A stretch of 20,428 bases of DNA from a virus: positions 1-20,428 of IMG/VR virus record IMGVR_UViG_3300018424_000336, one strand, 5' to 3'. Below are positions 1 through 8,270 of the stretch, piece after piece (the stretch's first letter is position 1; every line of letters begins with the position of its first letter). The notes below the pieces were generated by a model. That model saw only the letters and a program-made list of their open reading frames with translations, was not told the DNA's origin and made no database searches. The translations under genes were made by a program, and so were the position numbers.

Positions 1-415
1 CGTCCTGTGCGCTGGGACCGGGTGCGTTTAAGAAGTAGTCTTTGCCTTCCAAGTTGACGATTACGTTGTCGAACTTGTCAGTCCGCATCGGCGCGTCGGG
101 ATAGAACTGCTTGAATATGTCGGCCTTGCCTGCATCATTTCGGGCTACCGACATATTGCTGAAAAGCTCACCTACACCCGGCAGGAACTTCGAGAACCGA
201 CCGGGAAGCTCTGGCAAGTCCTGCTCGCGACGGCTTTCACCAGATACAAATTCATAAGCGTCAGTCAGAGTGCCGCCGACAGTATCTGCGGCTCGTTCCA
301 TAAAAGACCCATTATCCAGTTGCACACTTTGCGGGGTGACTGCTGATGGGGTAAAGGACTCTTCGGTGTCATCTCCCAAATATGGTGTAATAATTCCCGA
401 CGATTGATCAGCCAT
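1..415 (-). CDS. Putative large internal virion (ejection) protein, N-terminal part; runs off left edge
   Basis: This open frame starts at ATG 415 and continues past position 1, so only about 138 N-terminal residues are visible. Its start overlaps the stop of the upstream gene by one base (TAATG), the coupling seen throughout this operon. The visible part is hydrophilic, with an acidic Ser/Thr-rich head (MADQSSGIITPYLGDDTEE) and a segment ending LEGKDYFLNAPGPSAQD. No signal peptide or membrane helix is visible. Being last in a podovirus late operon, after the tail and ejection genes, suggests the large internal protein that is ejected with the DNA and often carries a lytic domain near its C terminus. 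That assignment rests on position and general character; the diagnostic part is outside the window. Confidence 0.6.
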   Translation of the reverse strand, partial: MADQSSGIITPYLGDDTEESFTPSAVTPQSVQLDNGSFMERAADTVGGTLTDAYEFVSGESRREQDLPELPGRFSKFLPGVGELFSNMSVARNDAGKADIFKQFYPDAPMRTDKFDNVIVNLEGKDYFLNAPGPSAQD

Positions 416-1731
416 TATTTACGCCCCTGCGCTTTAACTAGAATCCTCCACTGATCTAAAATTCCATTTCGGCTCAAATTTGGATTTGCAGCAGCCATTT
501 TTTCTATATATTTATTTATGAACACAACATTGGTTTTACCGTTTTGCTCAATTCGGGCGACCAACGGCGTCCTATTTATAAAGGCAGACCAATCGCGTTT
601 AGCTTGGCTAAACGCTTTACTTCGGTCCTTCGGTTCTGCGGCATATACCTGCTTTGCAAGAAAATCCCGGTACTCTACTGCGCGGTCTGCAAGGGCAATC
701 TGATAGTCACGAATAATTCTGTTCGCTTGTAATGGGTTTTCTGCGCTCAACAACGCCTGCTTTGCTCTCTGCGCGTCCGGTTCAGTTTGTGGCCCTTTCT
801 GTGAAGCCAGTTTTACAAGCAAATTATCGGTCAAAAATGTACGGTACGAAGCAAAGTCGGTAATCCGTGCGGTTCTAGCGGGATCAACTTCTATACCAAA
901 AAGGTTTTGCCCCGTTTGAATAAGATTATCGATCTGGTTTTTTAACTCTCTACCCGGACCCATTTCTTTAGGCAGCAATTGAAACCCAATCTGTGCGGTT
1001 TGTTTAGTGGCATCAGCTTGATTTGCTGCTTCCTCTATTTTTGCAAAATCCTTCGCTTGAGTGCCCGCAAATTGCTTATCAAAGGTGCTTTCACCTCCCA
1101 TATTCACAAGAGGAACCTGACGCATCGCGACAGACTTAACCTCCCCAGAACGATTTATCTGTAACGCTCTTCCGCTTTTACGAGCCTCCTTTACCTCTTC
1201 AGGAGTGAAACCGTATTGAGCCGCGTTTTTTTCCGTTATCGTCATGAATTGCTGCTTGGGAAACTGCTGTTCAATTGCGGCTTTGTAATAAGTAGGCAAA
1301 GCGGAGGTTGGTATTCCCAACTTCTGCGCTAACTGCGTGTCACGCGTTGCAGCGGCTTGATCTGAAATCATCTTCTGCGCCTGCAAACCAGCAACCTTTT
1401 CCGCAAGGCCAGCTTTAAGGGCGTTCTGATAGGCCCCCATACCGCCCAGAGCGGCCCGTCCAGCGGCACGACCGAGAGAGGCGTCTTGGGGGTTGCGACC
1501 ACCAGCACCCGCATCCAGAAACGCCGACGCGGCGGCTAGGAGGCCCATTGTGCGGGCATTGTTCCTGTCTACGCCTAGCAAGCCGTAAACGTCGTTTGCA
1601 GCGGGCGCTGGTTTCGGCGTCATGCCCGGAACGTTCATTAACGTCGCCGGGAAAGGATTGAAGTTCCCTTGCGGCAGGTTGTTGTTCATAAAGTCGCCAA
1701 CCTGCGGGGGTCTCACATCAAAAATGCTCAC
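415..1731 (-). CDS. Putative internal virion / ejection protein (438 aa)
   Basis: The start is GTG at 1731, overlapping the previous stop in a GTGA. An AGGGAGG-like ribosome site lies about 9 bases upstream in the minus-strand reading, which favours GTG over the internal ATG at residue 15. The N-terminal third is Ala/Gly-rich with a hydrophobic stretch (GLLAAASAFLDAGAGG, about residues 62-77). The rest is helical, charged and Gln/Lys-rich. A segment near residue 310 (LASQKGPQTEPDAQRAKQAL) followed by NPLQANRII resembles a pattern I have seen in phage structural proteins near tail genes. No catalytic motif is seen. Position between tail and the presumed large ejection protein supports a virion role. 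The exact function is unknown. Confidence 0.65.
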   Translation of the reverse strand: MSIFDVRPPQVGDFMNNNLPQGNFNPFPATLMNVPGMTPKPAPAANDVYGLLGVDRNNARTMGLLAAASAFLDAGAGGRNPQDASLGRAAGRAALGGMGAYQNALKAGLAEKVAGLQAQKMISDQAAATRDTQLAQKLGIPTSALPTYYKAAIEQQFPKQQFMTITEKNAAQYGFTPEEVKEARKSGRALQINRSGEVKSVAMRQVPLVNMGGESTFDKQFAGTQAKDFAKIEEAANQADATKQTAQIGFQLLPKEMGPGRELKNQIDNLIQTGQNLFGIEVDPARTARITDFASYRTFLTDNLLVKLASQKGPQTEPDAQRAKQALLSAENPLQANRIIRDYQIALADRAVEYRDFLAKQVYAAEPKDRSKAFSQAKRDWSAFINRTPLVARIEQNGKTNVVFINKYIEKMAAANPNLSRNGILDQWRILVKAQGRK

Positions 1732-2534
1732 AGACCAATCCTCCCTAACAAACCTCCGCTGCCGGGCAGTAGAGAGTTCCCCAACGCAGCGGCACCAAGA
1801 CCGAGACCCAGATAATTAGCTGCGGGATTGTAGAACGTCGGCTGCTGCGTCGTTTGCGTGCCGCCAAGCGTGCCACCGCGAACCAGTGCGGCGTAATCCT
1901 GTAGTTTTTGACGCTCCACGTTCTCGTTAAAGTTAAAGCGATTGATTTCGTCTTGAAGCTGCGCCTGCGACATCTGCTCGCGGGCAGCACCCACCTGTGC
2001 AATTCGAGCCGGGTCAGCGAACGACATATCGCGGAAGCCCTGTGCCGCGCCCGCTGTCGACATCTGGCGCGCTCTTTCGTCGGCGTAGTTTTTATAGGCC
2101 ATGGAACCAGATAGGTCGGCGAGGGACCGGGAAAGCACGTCGGCGTTTGCGCCAGAACCCAGACGACCGGCTTTGGAGAACTGACTGCTCACGCGCTCGA
2201 TAACGGGATTAGCCGCTGCGTTAAACGCGCTTTCAAAGTACGGGTTATTTGCCATCACGAAGTCACCCATGATGGTGCGGTTTGCAAGGTTCTGCGCGTT
2301 AGTCGTTATGGGCGAGCCAGCAAGCGCCTCTTGTTCGGTCATCTGCAAGGCCAACTCGCTCTGCGGCGAGAACGGAACAACCGTTGAGTTCGGGAAATAG
2401 CTGGGACGACCCGAACCATACTCCGTGTCTGCGCGCTCAAGCAGACTTTCAAGATATGGTTTCGCGTAAGCCGGAGGCTCATTATTCGAAACCGTGTTTA
2501 CAACTTGCTCTCTGCGTCCGCCATCACTGCTCAT
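1728..2534 (-). CDS. Putative virion/ejection-associated protein (268 aa)
   Basis: The ATG at 2534 lies four bases after the stop of the preceding gene; the gene ends in a 4-base overlap with the next. The protein is Ala/Asn/Gln-rich and predicted mostly helical. It opens with a Pro-containing head (about residues 18-30) and closes with a Gly/Leu-rich hydrophobic tail (YLGLGLGAAALGNSLLPG, then GGLLGRIGL). That tail could insert in a membrane or pack in the tail channel. The layout, a helical body with a glycine-rich hydrophobic end just after the tail genes, is common for small ejected proteins of podoviruses. That is a positional inference; no conserved catalytic motif is visible. Confidence 0.6.
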   Translation of the reverse strand: MSSDGGRREQVVNTVSNNEPPAYAKPYLESLLERADTEYGSGRPSYFPNSTVVPFSPQSELALQMTEQEALAGSPITTNAQNLANRTIMGDFVMANNPYFESAFNAAANPVIERVSSQFSKAGRLGSGANADVLSRSLADLSGSMAYKNYADERARQMSTAGAAQGFRDMSFADPARIAQVGAAREQMSQAQLQDEINRFNFNENVERQKLQDYAALVRGGTLGGTQTTQQPTFYNPAANYLGLGLGAAALGNSLLPGSGGLLGRIGL

Positions 2535-2538
2535 GGCA

Positions 2539-2856
2539 TTACCCCAAAATTACGTATGAAAAAGTTCGGTCTGTTTGCGCGTTATTTGCATGTGTAATCG
2601 TGAACGACTGTTTCGCGCGGGCGCTCACATACATCGTCGGCACTTCTGCCGCACCGTTGGCGGTTGTCGGCATAAACAAAACGACACTGTCGCCACCTGC
2701 CCGATTATCCGTCACCACCGTGGTTGCGCTCGACGCCGTGAGTGTCACGGTGCCGGTCGCGTTAATTTTCCCGTCCATAATGTTGCGAACAACGGACGCG
2801 ACTTGTCTTGGGTTGCTGCTACCCTCAACCGGAAGCGTCTGAAAATAGCCGCTCAT
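2539..2856 (-). CDS. Conserved small beta-rich phage virion-associated protein (105 aa)
   Basis: It starts at ATG 2856 in an ATGA overlap with the upstream nozzle-like gene. The sequence is short beta-strand segments rich in Thr, Val and Ala (INATGTVTLTASSATTVV, VPTMYVSARAKQSFTITHAN). I recognise this as a type often found beside gp10/nozzle-like genes in podoviruses, but I know of no assigned function. The absence of charged or catalytic clusters, together with the likely beta-sandwich fold, suggests a structural or decoration role on the tail or head. Length and start are well supported by the coupling to both neighbours. Confidence 0.7.
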   Translation of the reverse strand: MSGYFQTLPVEGSSNPRQVASVVRNIMDGKINATGTVTLTASSATTVVTDNRAGGDSVVLFMPTTANGAAEVPTMYVSARAKQSFTITHANNAQTDRTFSYVILG

Positions 2857-4307
2857 CGAATGCCGCCAGCGACGGCATCAATCTCAATGCCTACCGCGTT
2901 TGACCACGTACCACCTGCCGCAATACTAAGCCTTGCCCGGTGATACCGGCCCTCAGCGCGAAAGGGACAAAACCCCGCCGAGTTCTGTGGGGAAGACGCG
3001 CCAAACGCGAAAGCGTCGTTTGCACGATCACGCACCGCTACTTGCATAGACAACGTGCCGCCATCAACGACAGGACGGATAGAGCGCAGCATTGCTCTCC
3101 GATTGTCCGCCAGCGAGGACTCTGCTGTTTCCAGCGTTGCCTCTAAAGCACTGCCAGTGAAAGACTGTATTTTTTTGTCTTTTGCAGCGGCAATAAGGAT
3201 CAATCCGCCCTTATACAGGTCACTATCAAACGACGTAATATGATCGTCTAAGGACGCCTCGATGCTGTCCATTTGTTCCAGCGTGTAACCCGTTGTCGGG
3301 GTCTGACCGAGAAGTTCGTGATCTATGTCGGCGTATGTCCAACGAGCATCGCGCCAGTTAAAGATCAGAATGCGATCTGGCGTTCCCGTCGTAGATTGAC
3401 GGGTCGCGTAACCCCACATCACAACTTTGTTTTCTGGGTCAACGGCGCAGGTTATTTTATTCAAAAAGCTGGTGTTGACGTCGCTCCAAAAGAAACGATC
3501 AACCTTGTTGGCACCGATTGGCTCAATCCCCTGCGCGGTCAGCGCATAAAAACCATCCCTATCCAAGAAAAAGATTGTGCCGCCCGAAGATGCGAACGCG
3601 TCACGAGCCGCAAGCCCTCGGTTACTCGCAATTTGGTCAAACTGGAAGATGATCGGCGCGCCGACGTAGGTCATGCGGTAAATAGCGTCCTCAAGAAAGA
3701 CGGTGCCGTACTCACCACCGACGACGGCTCTCACCTCACCGCCTTCGTACAGGTCTTGATAGTCGGACTGCGTTGTTGTCGATATTGTCCAATTAGTAGG
3801 GTCGCCAAGTGCCGACCAGCGGACGCGCGTCGGGTAATCGCCGCTTTCATACACGTTTCCGCAGACAAAAAAGTCGCGAACCGTGGCAATAGAGCGAGCA
3901 CGCGGCGCAGACCCGGAGAGGTCAGCAAACGCGGACGACGTTCCCATCACGTATGACTGAATCGCATCCGAATAGTTCGAGGCAATCATGCGGTCGCCGT
4001 AAGCTGTAAATCGAAAGCGCTCGTCTGCGCTTGTTGAATACCCCCCGCTTTTAGAAACATCCGTCATTGTTCCTGACGCGTTGCGATACAGTTTTCCGCT
4101 GTCACCCGCGAAGGCGAAAGTTGTTCCTCCCGATGACTTGCCATCTCCCAATCCAAGGAGTGTGTCAGTAGCGGCGTCCGTGACGGGGTTCAGCTGATAA
4201 AAAGGCGCGTAAGAGTTACCCTTGCTAATTACGTTTTTTGCAACGGTCATGCCGGAAACAACGTCCGCAAGGTCGGGCGTCCACTCAGCAAAAGGTATGA
4301 GCGCCAT
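2853..4307 (-). CDS. Tail nozzle / P22 gp10-like head-completion protein (484 aa)
   Basis: I place the start at ATG 4307 (MALIPFAEWTPDLAD), which overlaps the upstream stop by one base (TAATG) and has GGAGG 11 bases upstream. A GTG six codons earlier would lie inside the previous gene. The protein has many aromatic beta-strand segments (GEYGTVFLEDAIYRMTYVG, GGTIFFLDRDGFYALT, VMWGYATRQ, ILIFNWRDARWTYAD), consistent with a beta-propeller. Size and place after the adaptor fit P22 gp10 (about 470 aa) and equivalent podovirus nozzle proteins, which close the portal channel after packaging. The family call rests on pattern, length and order; no alignment was run. Confidence 0.7.
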   Translation of the reverse strand: MALIPFAEWTPDLADVVSGMTVAKNVISKGNSYAPFYQLNPVTDAATDTLLGLGDGKSSGGTTFAFAGDSGKLYRNASGTMTDVSKSGGYSTSADERFRFTAYGDRMIASNYSDAIQSYVMGTSSAFADLSGSAPRARSIATVRDFFVCGNVYESGDYPTRVRWSALGDPTNWTISTTTQSDYQDLYEGGEVRAVVGGEYGTVFLEDAIYRMTYVGAPIIFQFDQIASNRGLAARDAFASSGGTIFFLDRDGFYALTAQGIEPIGANKVDRFFWSDVNTSFLNKITCAVDPENKVVMWGYATRQSTTGTPDRILIFNWRDARWTYADIDHELLGQTPTTGYTLEQMDSIEASLDDHITSFDSDLYKGGLILIAAAKDKKIQSFTGSALEATLETAESSLADNRRAMLRSIRPVVDGGTLSMQVAVRDRANDAFAFGASSPQNSAGFCPFRAEGRYHRARLSIAAGGTWSNAVGIEIDAVAGGIR

Positions 4308-4882
4308 TAAGCCGCTTTCCTCCACGTTTCAGAACCAAGCGTCACCTCAGTCCACACCTCTGAACCAGACGAAACAGCCGACCACGTCTCCGCGCCCGTC
4401 GTGCTATCGTCCCAAACTTCCGAGTCGAGCGTTGCAGTCAAGCTCTCGGTGAACGCAGTCACGACAGAAGCCGCGACGGAAAGCGTTGTGTTGCAGTTCG
4501 CGGTTTCGGTGATTGCAATCGCTTCTGCGCCACTTGCCGAAAACGTCATAAGACACTGTGCGCTCTCCGTAATTGCGGTGGCCGCACTAGCTGACAAAGT
4601 CCGCACACGCTGGAACGAGCCACTTGCCGTGAATGCAATATCTGCCGTCGAAGACGCCGAGACTGTGCAGTTTGCGTTTGCTGCGAACGAAAACGCGCCT
4701 GTTGCTGTGCCAATTACAGTGGCTGTGTAGTTAGCATCAGCGGTGCTAGTTACGGCGAGAGCGGCACTACCACTTGGTTCGTGAATTTCCAGACCAAGCC
4801 AAAACGGATCATCAAGAGGATAGTTGGCGGCTGTGTCGAGGACCGGGTAGAAGGCATCTAACTGGTCGAGAGTGACAGCCAT
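4307..4882 (-). CDS. Repetitive Ser/Thr/Ala-rich structural protein with four Trp repeats (191 aa)
   Basis: The start is ATG 4882, one base overlapping the previous stop (TGATG). Residues 1-35 look globular (DAFYPVLDTAANYPLDDP). Residues 40-150 are low-complexity beta-type sequence with a loose repeat of about 20 residues built around SASxxxAxAITE and TxFTES. The C terminus carries four repeats with Trp at residues 157, 167, 177 and 187, exactly ten residues apart, each in a G-x-E-V/T-W context. The nature suggests a fibrous or decoration protein, perhaps a tail or head appendage. It sits between a small beta-rich protein and the nozzle. I do not recognise a named family. Confidence 0.65.
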   Translation of the reverse strand: MAVTLDQLDAFYPVLDTAANYPLDDPFWLGLEIHEPSGSAALAVTSTADANYTATVIGTATGAFSFAANANCTVSASSTADIAFTASGSFQRVRTLSASAATAITESAQCLMTFSASGAEAIAITETANCNTTLSVAASVVTAFTESLTATLDSEVWDDSTTGAETWSAVSSGSEVWTEVTLGSETWRKAA

Positions 4883-5268
4883 CACGCAGCCGTGATCGTA
4901 ATGTCGCCGCTATTCACTCGCAGGATGTCGCCGTTTCCTACGACCTTTGAGGTCGTAAAGTCGCCGTAAATCAGAAGGTTCCCGCTCGAAGACGCGTCGA
5001 AGAGACCCCACGAGGTCACGGTCCCCCACGATCCGGTTGCGGTCGGGAATGTCACAGTTGCGTTGGAACTTGCGGACCCGCTACTTGCAGCCGCAAAAGT
5101 GATCGACTGGCGGGCATAACCAGAACCAGAAAGCTCGGTACCGGAATTGTCTTCATCAAAAGTTGCGGTGGAAAGGCCGAGATAGATTGTCGACGGCATT
5201 GCATACGCGCCCGTCGACAGCACGTGATCAAGGATTTCATTTTCGAGAAAGTTGCTCATTGCTGACAT
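4882..5268 (-). CDS. Conserved phage beta-rich structural protein (128 aa)
   Basis: Its ATG at 5268 is preceded by AAGGAG with 8-base spacing and lies 12 bases after the adaptor stop. A second ATG three codons later is possible. The body runs NFLENEILDHVLSTGAYAMP, then STIYLGLSTATF, GYARQSITFA, a Ser/Ala/Thr-rich strand region, and GTVTSWGLFDASSSGNLLIYG. This pattern is familiar from many siphovirus and podovirus genomes, where the protein is annotated as a tail or structural protein of unresolved function. No catalytic residues are evident. Place in the operon between adaptor and nozzle supports a virion component. Confidence 0.75.
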   Translation of the reverse strand: MSAMSNFLENEILDHVLSTGAYAMPSTIYLGLSTATFDEDNSGTELSGSGYARQSITFAAASSGSASSNATVTFPTATGSWGTVTSWGLFDASSSGNLLIYGDFTTSKVVGNGDILRVNSGDITITAA

Positions 5269-5280
5269 TGTCTGCGCTCC

Positions 5281-5901
5281 TTAAGAATAAACAGACCGCA
5301 TCTGAAGCGATCCGCCTGAGATTTGTTCGCGTTCTTCGACTTTTTGCATACCGGCCAGAGCGTTCTGATAGAGAGCCGCCCACATCTGCACGCGCTGGTC
5401 GTTCTGTAGAAACGTCTCAGCTTCCGCCATTGCCGCGTACAGATAGAGTTCGGGGTGGTAGAAAATAATGTCGTTAGTCGTTTGAGAGTCCGAAAGAGCC
5501 GGAACGCGCTCGTAATAGAGAATTTCCAAGGTGTAGGCGCTGTCCGGGCTTGGCCCTAAACGGAACTCATCACCAATAATGGTGAACACCTTCGGCTTTC
5601 CGACGCTCGATCCACCGTATATTCCGGCATAATGCGTCGGCGTTACATAAGTCAGGGGCGTCTTTGGAGACCCCTGCACGAACATGTCTTTAGCTTCGAG
5701 AAAATTTTCTGGAAGCAGCACCGTGTCGTCACTTGCCGTGGTAGCGGTGGTCGCACGTTTCAGCATGTGACGCGACCGAACGTCCTTGTTTATCCTGCTC
5801 TCAGCGAGCGTGATAAAGTCGGGGATGTACGTGGTCAGATCGTCTCTAGCGAGATAATTCGCTATCGAGGTCTTCAAGTCTGAAAATGTGCTGAGAGCCA
5901 T
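5281..5901 (-). CDS. Head-tail adaptor protein, SU10/P22 gp4-like (206 aa)
   Basis: The start at ATG 5901 overlaps the upstream stop by one base (TGATG) and has GGAAGG about 9 bases upstream. The protein opens TFSDLKTSIANYLARDDLTTYIPDFITLAESRIN, a helical pattern typical of podovirus adaptor proteins that bind under the portal. A beta section follows (KVFTIIGDEFRLGPSP, YTLEILYYERVPALSD), then helices (YHPELYLYAAMAEAETFL) and a flexible C terminus. In P22 and SU10-like virions this protein forms a twelve-subunit ring extending the portal and is followed by the nozzle, which matches the gene order here. The call is by pattern and context and is fairly confident. Confidence 0.8.
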   Translation of the reverse strand: MALSTFSDLKTSIANYLARDDLTTYIPDFITLAESRINKDVRSRHMLKRATTATTASDDTVLLPENFLEAKDMFVQGSPKTPLTYVTPTHYAGIYGGSSVGKPKVFTIIGDEFRLGPSPDSAYTLEILYYERVPALSDSQTTNDIIFYHPELYLYAAMAEAETFLQNDQRVQMWAALYQNALAGMQKVEEREQISGGSLQMRSVYS

Positions 5902-6209
5902 CAGACGCTACCTTCCCACGTCCTGAAGGCTGCGTTTTCCGGTCGGTTAAGCCACTTCCGTAGCTCTTTGCCGTCTTGGCGGATTTCGCGCGGGATTGAG
6001 TAAAAGACACTCAACGGTATCGACGCGACACGACGGAAGTCTTGCTTCCGCTGATTGATGTCGTTCCGCCACATCTTGTTGTCTTCTAAGATCGGCTCGA
6101 CGTCCTGCACCTTCTGGATATAGGTGTCGTCGGTTTTCCAGTCGTAGTGGAAAACCTCCTGCGTTTTGGTCACAGGGTCGACGTTAAGCAGCCGCTTGAT
6201 ATCAGACAT
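5901..6209 (-). CDS. Small conserved protein after the capsid gene (102 aa), function unknown
   Basis: The start is ATG 6209. No clear Shine-Dalgarno is seen: the minus strand has a run of T just before the ATG, and the structured repeat at 6225-6250 lies about 15 bases upstream. The protein is charged (NVDPVTKTQEVFHYDWKTDD, then PILEDNKMWRNDINQRK and IPLSVFYSIPREIRQDGKEL) with no membrane segment. I have no named family for it. Between major capsid and adaptor, it may be a head-completion factor or minor virion protein. It is translated separately from the capsid gene, with a terminator and hairpin leader in between, then coupled to the adaptor gene by TGATG. Confidence 0.65.
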   Translation of the reverse strand: MSDIKRLLNVDPVTKTQEVFHYDWKTDDTYIQKVQDVEPILEDNKMWRNDINQRKQDFRRVASIPLSVFYSIPREIRQDGKELRKWLNRPENAAFRTWEGSV

Positions 6210-6224
6210 AAAAAAAATCCATCT

Positions 6225-6250
6225 AAGGGAAACTGACGTCTCTCGACGTT
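6225..6250 (-). repeat. Structured leader repeat, copy 1 (GNRA hairpin upstream of 102-aa gene)
   Basis: In the minus-strand RNA this element reads ACGTC-GAGA-GACGT, a five-pair stem capped by a GNRA tetraloop, followed by a conserved TTCCCTT. It shares 22 of 26 bases with 8271-8296 and sits about 15 bases before the start codon of its gene, just as the other copy does. It is not followed by a T-tract, so it is unlikely to be a plain terminator. Confidence 0.7.
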
Positions 6251-6281
6251 AATAAGAGAGGGGAGAGCCGAAGCCCTCCCC
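6250..6281 (-). terminator. Intrinsic terminator after the major capsid gene
   Basis: Reading the minus strand, GGGGAGGGC and GCTCTCCCC form a nine-pair stem (one G-T pair) closed by a TTCG loop at 6260-6281. The moderately T-rich tail TCTCTTATTAA follows. It begins eight bases after the capsid stop, so it probably trims or partly terminates the abundant capsid message while some transcripts read through to the tail genes. Confidence 0.65.
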
Positions 6282-6288
6282 CCAATAC

Positions 6289-7239
6289 TTAGACCGTCAG
6301 GTCGGCAACTTTGCCGTGGGCCTTTTCATTGCGAAGCTCAAGGGTGGCTTCAACAACGATCTGCTTCCGCTCGGAGTCGCCCGTCTTGGCGAGGTCGCTC
6401 GTCTGGAAGTCGCGGAGGTAAGCAACCCCCGCATACTCGGGATCAAGAATGAACGCAGTACGATCACGCTGAATCCGCGAGGGGATAATGGCGGTCTCGC
6501 CAAAGTCGCTGAGATAGACATCAGCCGCCCCGACAATCTTGCCCGGCCCGTCACCAACCATGTAGCGGTTGGCAGCAATACCAGCGAAGCCCGAGAAGTT
6601 CTGCTTCGAGACAGGACCAACCATAGCGACCTTGGGGTCGCCGCCGTTGGTGTACATGTCTTTGATGACAGACTTCACCAGAGCCTCCGAGAAGGTCCGC
6701 TGCGTGCCGTCAGTCGGTGCCGTCCACGTTGCGCCAGAGATCGCCGTGGTCGAACCCGACGTGCCGCTGGAGATGTTCGTGGAGATACCGGACTCAAGAC
6801 CACCCATGACGCGAGCCGTCGAAGCCGAACCAGCCGCAGACGCCTGATTCCGCACGAGGGCGAATTCGAGGTCTTTCTTCAGTTCGGTTGCACGACGGGC
6901 CATCTGATAGGCCATTTCGCCACGACGACCGGCAGCATCAACCTGCTCCAGCGTGCCGGAAACCTGAACGGTCTTCGACAGAATCTGAGCGTAGTTGCCG
7001 ATGCGAACGGTCGGGGTGACGGCGTTGTTGGCCGCATCATCGCCTTCAACCTGCTGGTTCGAAGCAGGTGAAGCAAGAACGTCGGTCTGCCATTCATGCA
7101 GGACGTTCGACGCACGCGCCTTGCCTACGTTGCTGATGAAGGGCGTATCTTCTGGCGACACATCGTAGATGACGTCTGCCAAGTCCTCGCGGGTACCAAT
7201 CGCCTGATGGCGCTGGAAAGTGCTTGTGGGTACAGCCAT
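6289..7239 (-). CDS. Major capsid protein, SU10/DUF5309 type (316 aa)
   Basis: The start is ATG 7239 with AGGAG nine bases upstream, 12 bases after the scaffold stop. The N terminus has the family signature: TFQRHQAIGTREDLADVIYD, then PEDTPFISNVGK. The middle has ARRATELKKDLEFALV and a Gly/Ser/Thr-rich loop (ISTNISSGTSGSTTAISGAT). The C-terminal half contains DVYLSDFGETAIIPSR and FILDPEYAGVAYLRDF. The length agrees with HK97-fold capsid proteins of this group. It directly follows a typical scaffold and is followed by its own terminator, as expected for the most expressed virion gene. I consider this assignment strong. Confidence 0.92.
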   Translation of the reverse strand: MAVPTSTFQRHQAIGTREDLADVIYDVSPEDTPFISNVGKARASNVLHEWQTDVLASPASNQQVEGDDAANNAVTPTVRIGNYAQILSKTVQVSGTLEQVDAAGRRGEMAYQMARRATELKKDLEFALVRNQASAAGSASTARVMGGLESGISTNISSGTSGSTTAISGATWTAPTDGTQRTFSEALVKSVIKDMYTNGGDPKVAMVGPVSKQNFSGFAGIAANRYMVGDGPGKIVGAADVYLSDFGETAIIPSRIQRDRTAFILDPEYAGVAYLRDFQTSDLAKTGDSERKQIVVEATLELRNEKAHGKVADLTV

Positions 7240-7251
7240 TTGCTGAAACTC

Positions 7252-8256
7252 CTATTCAAGGGTTTGATAAAGAAGTGCAGCCGCGTCTTTGACGCTGCCA
7301 CTCTGTTTCAGACGCTTTCTCGCTTGCTGCATCCGCCTCGGTTCCTGATTGGCTGGCTGTCTGGCACCCGACTTGACGACCTTCGGAGCCTTCTTAACCT
7401 TGCGACGTGCTTTAGAGTTCGGCTTCGCGGCTTCCTCGTACTTCCAAAGCTTGTGGAGTGCGTGGATCAGTCGAGAGTCAAAGATTTGACCTAGCTCTTC
7501 CTCTGTATATCCAAGGGCATCCTTGGCATACGCCATCATCTGCCGGGTTTCTGTCTGTCGCTTTTCCTGATCGCTCCAGTCCGGGACTTTCTCGACCAGC
7601 TTGCGGTTTTCATCGACCAGCATCTCTTTGAGACGTTGCTGATATTCAGCATTTTGCTGTTCAGCTAAACGTTGCCGCTCTGCTTGTACGCGTTCCTGTG
7701 ATTTCTGTGCCTCTTCGTAAGCCTCTTTCTGCAAGAGGTACTCAGTGGGATCGAGGTCTCTGAGAGCCTCGTCCGGTGGCACCGGATCATTCCGGTTCGC
7801 TTCCAAAGCGTCGAGCGTCTGCGCCATGCGTTCGCGCTCACGCTGCATCTCGGCAAGTTGCGATTCATACTGCCGTTGAGTCTCGGCAACTTGCTGTTTG
7901 CTGCGCGTATAATCCTGCTGCCGCGCGTAGCCTTTGATTAGCTCCTCCTCCGTCACCTCTAACATTTCACCGTTTGCTTTCACGGAGAATGTACGAGGTT
8001 GGTCTTGGACCTCTTCTTCAGGCTCGTCGTAGTCGGACTCGGCGAGTTCGGAATCTTCCTCGTCGTCAGGAAGGTCTTCCATTTCAGCGTCGTACTCGCC
8101 TTCTTCATCAAAGTCTTCGGCTTCCGCCTCTAACTCTTCGACCTCTGGCTCTTCAGGTATCGCGTCTTGGCGGTCTAAAATACCAGTGATCGCTTGCGTT
8201 GCGCTGTTAATGTCCAGCGCACGCGGTTCAACAACGGTTTCGTTGTCGTCTGCCAT
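7252..8256 (-). CDS. Capsid scaffold protein (334 aa)
   Basis: I choose ATG 8256 (MADDNETVVEPRALD): it has a strong AAGGAGG upstream, whereas a TTG five codons earlier would lie inside that ribosome site. The protein shows classic scaffold design. Residues about 40-90 are extremely acidic (many Glu/Asp), about 110-220 form a Gln/Glu/Arg-rich coiled coil, and the C terminus is strongly basic (KARRKVKKAPKVVK; RRMQQARKRLKQ). In phages the basic C-terminal helix binds the capsid shell and the coiled coil drives oligomerisation; the protein leaves the prohead before or during packaging. It is immediately upstream of the major capsid gene. A structured leader repeat lies 15 bases before the start. 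Confidence 0.88.
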   Translation of the reverse strand: MADDNETVVEPRALDINSATQAITGILDRQDAIPEEPEVEELEAEAEDFDEEGEYDAEMEDLPDDEEDSELAESDYDEPEEEVQDQPRTFSVKANGEMLEVTEEELIKGYARQQDYTRSKQQVAETQRQYESQLAEMQRERERMAQTLDALEANRNDPVPPDEALRDLDPTEYLLQKEAYEEAQKSQERVQAERQRLAEQQNAEYQQRLKEMLVDENRKLVEKVPDWSDQEKRQTETRQMMAYAKDALGYTEEELGQIFDSRLIHALHKLWKYEEAAKPNSKARRKVKKAPKVVKSGARQPANQEPRRMQQARKRLKQSGSVKDAAALLYQTLE

Positions 8257-8270
8257 TACGGCCTCCTTCA

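Noticed and set aside
3273-3956. A 227-codon plus-strand open frame opposite the nozzle-like gene
   Set aside because: Composition (Arg/Cys-rich, no domain pattern) is that of an antisense shadow; the minus-strand gene is coupled to both neighbours.
6316-7071. A 251-codon plus-strand open frame across the capsid gene
   Set aside because: It lies entirely opposite the well-supported capsid gene, has Arg-rich shadow composition and no ribosome site or neighbour on that strand.
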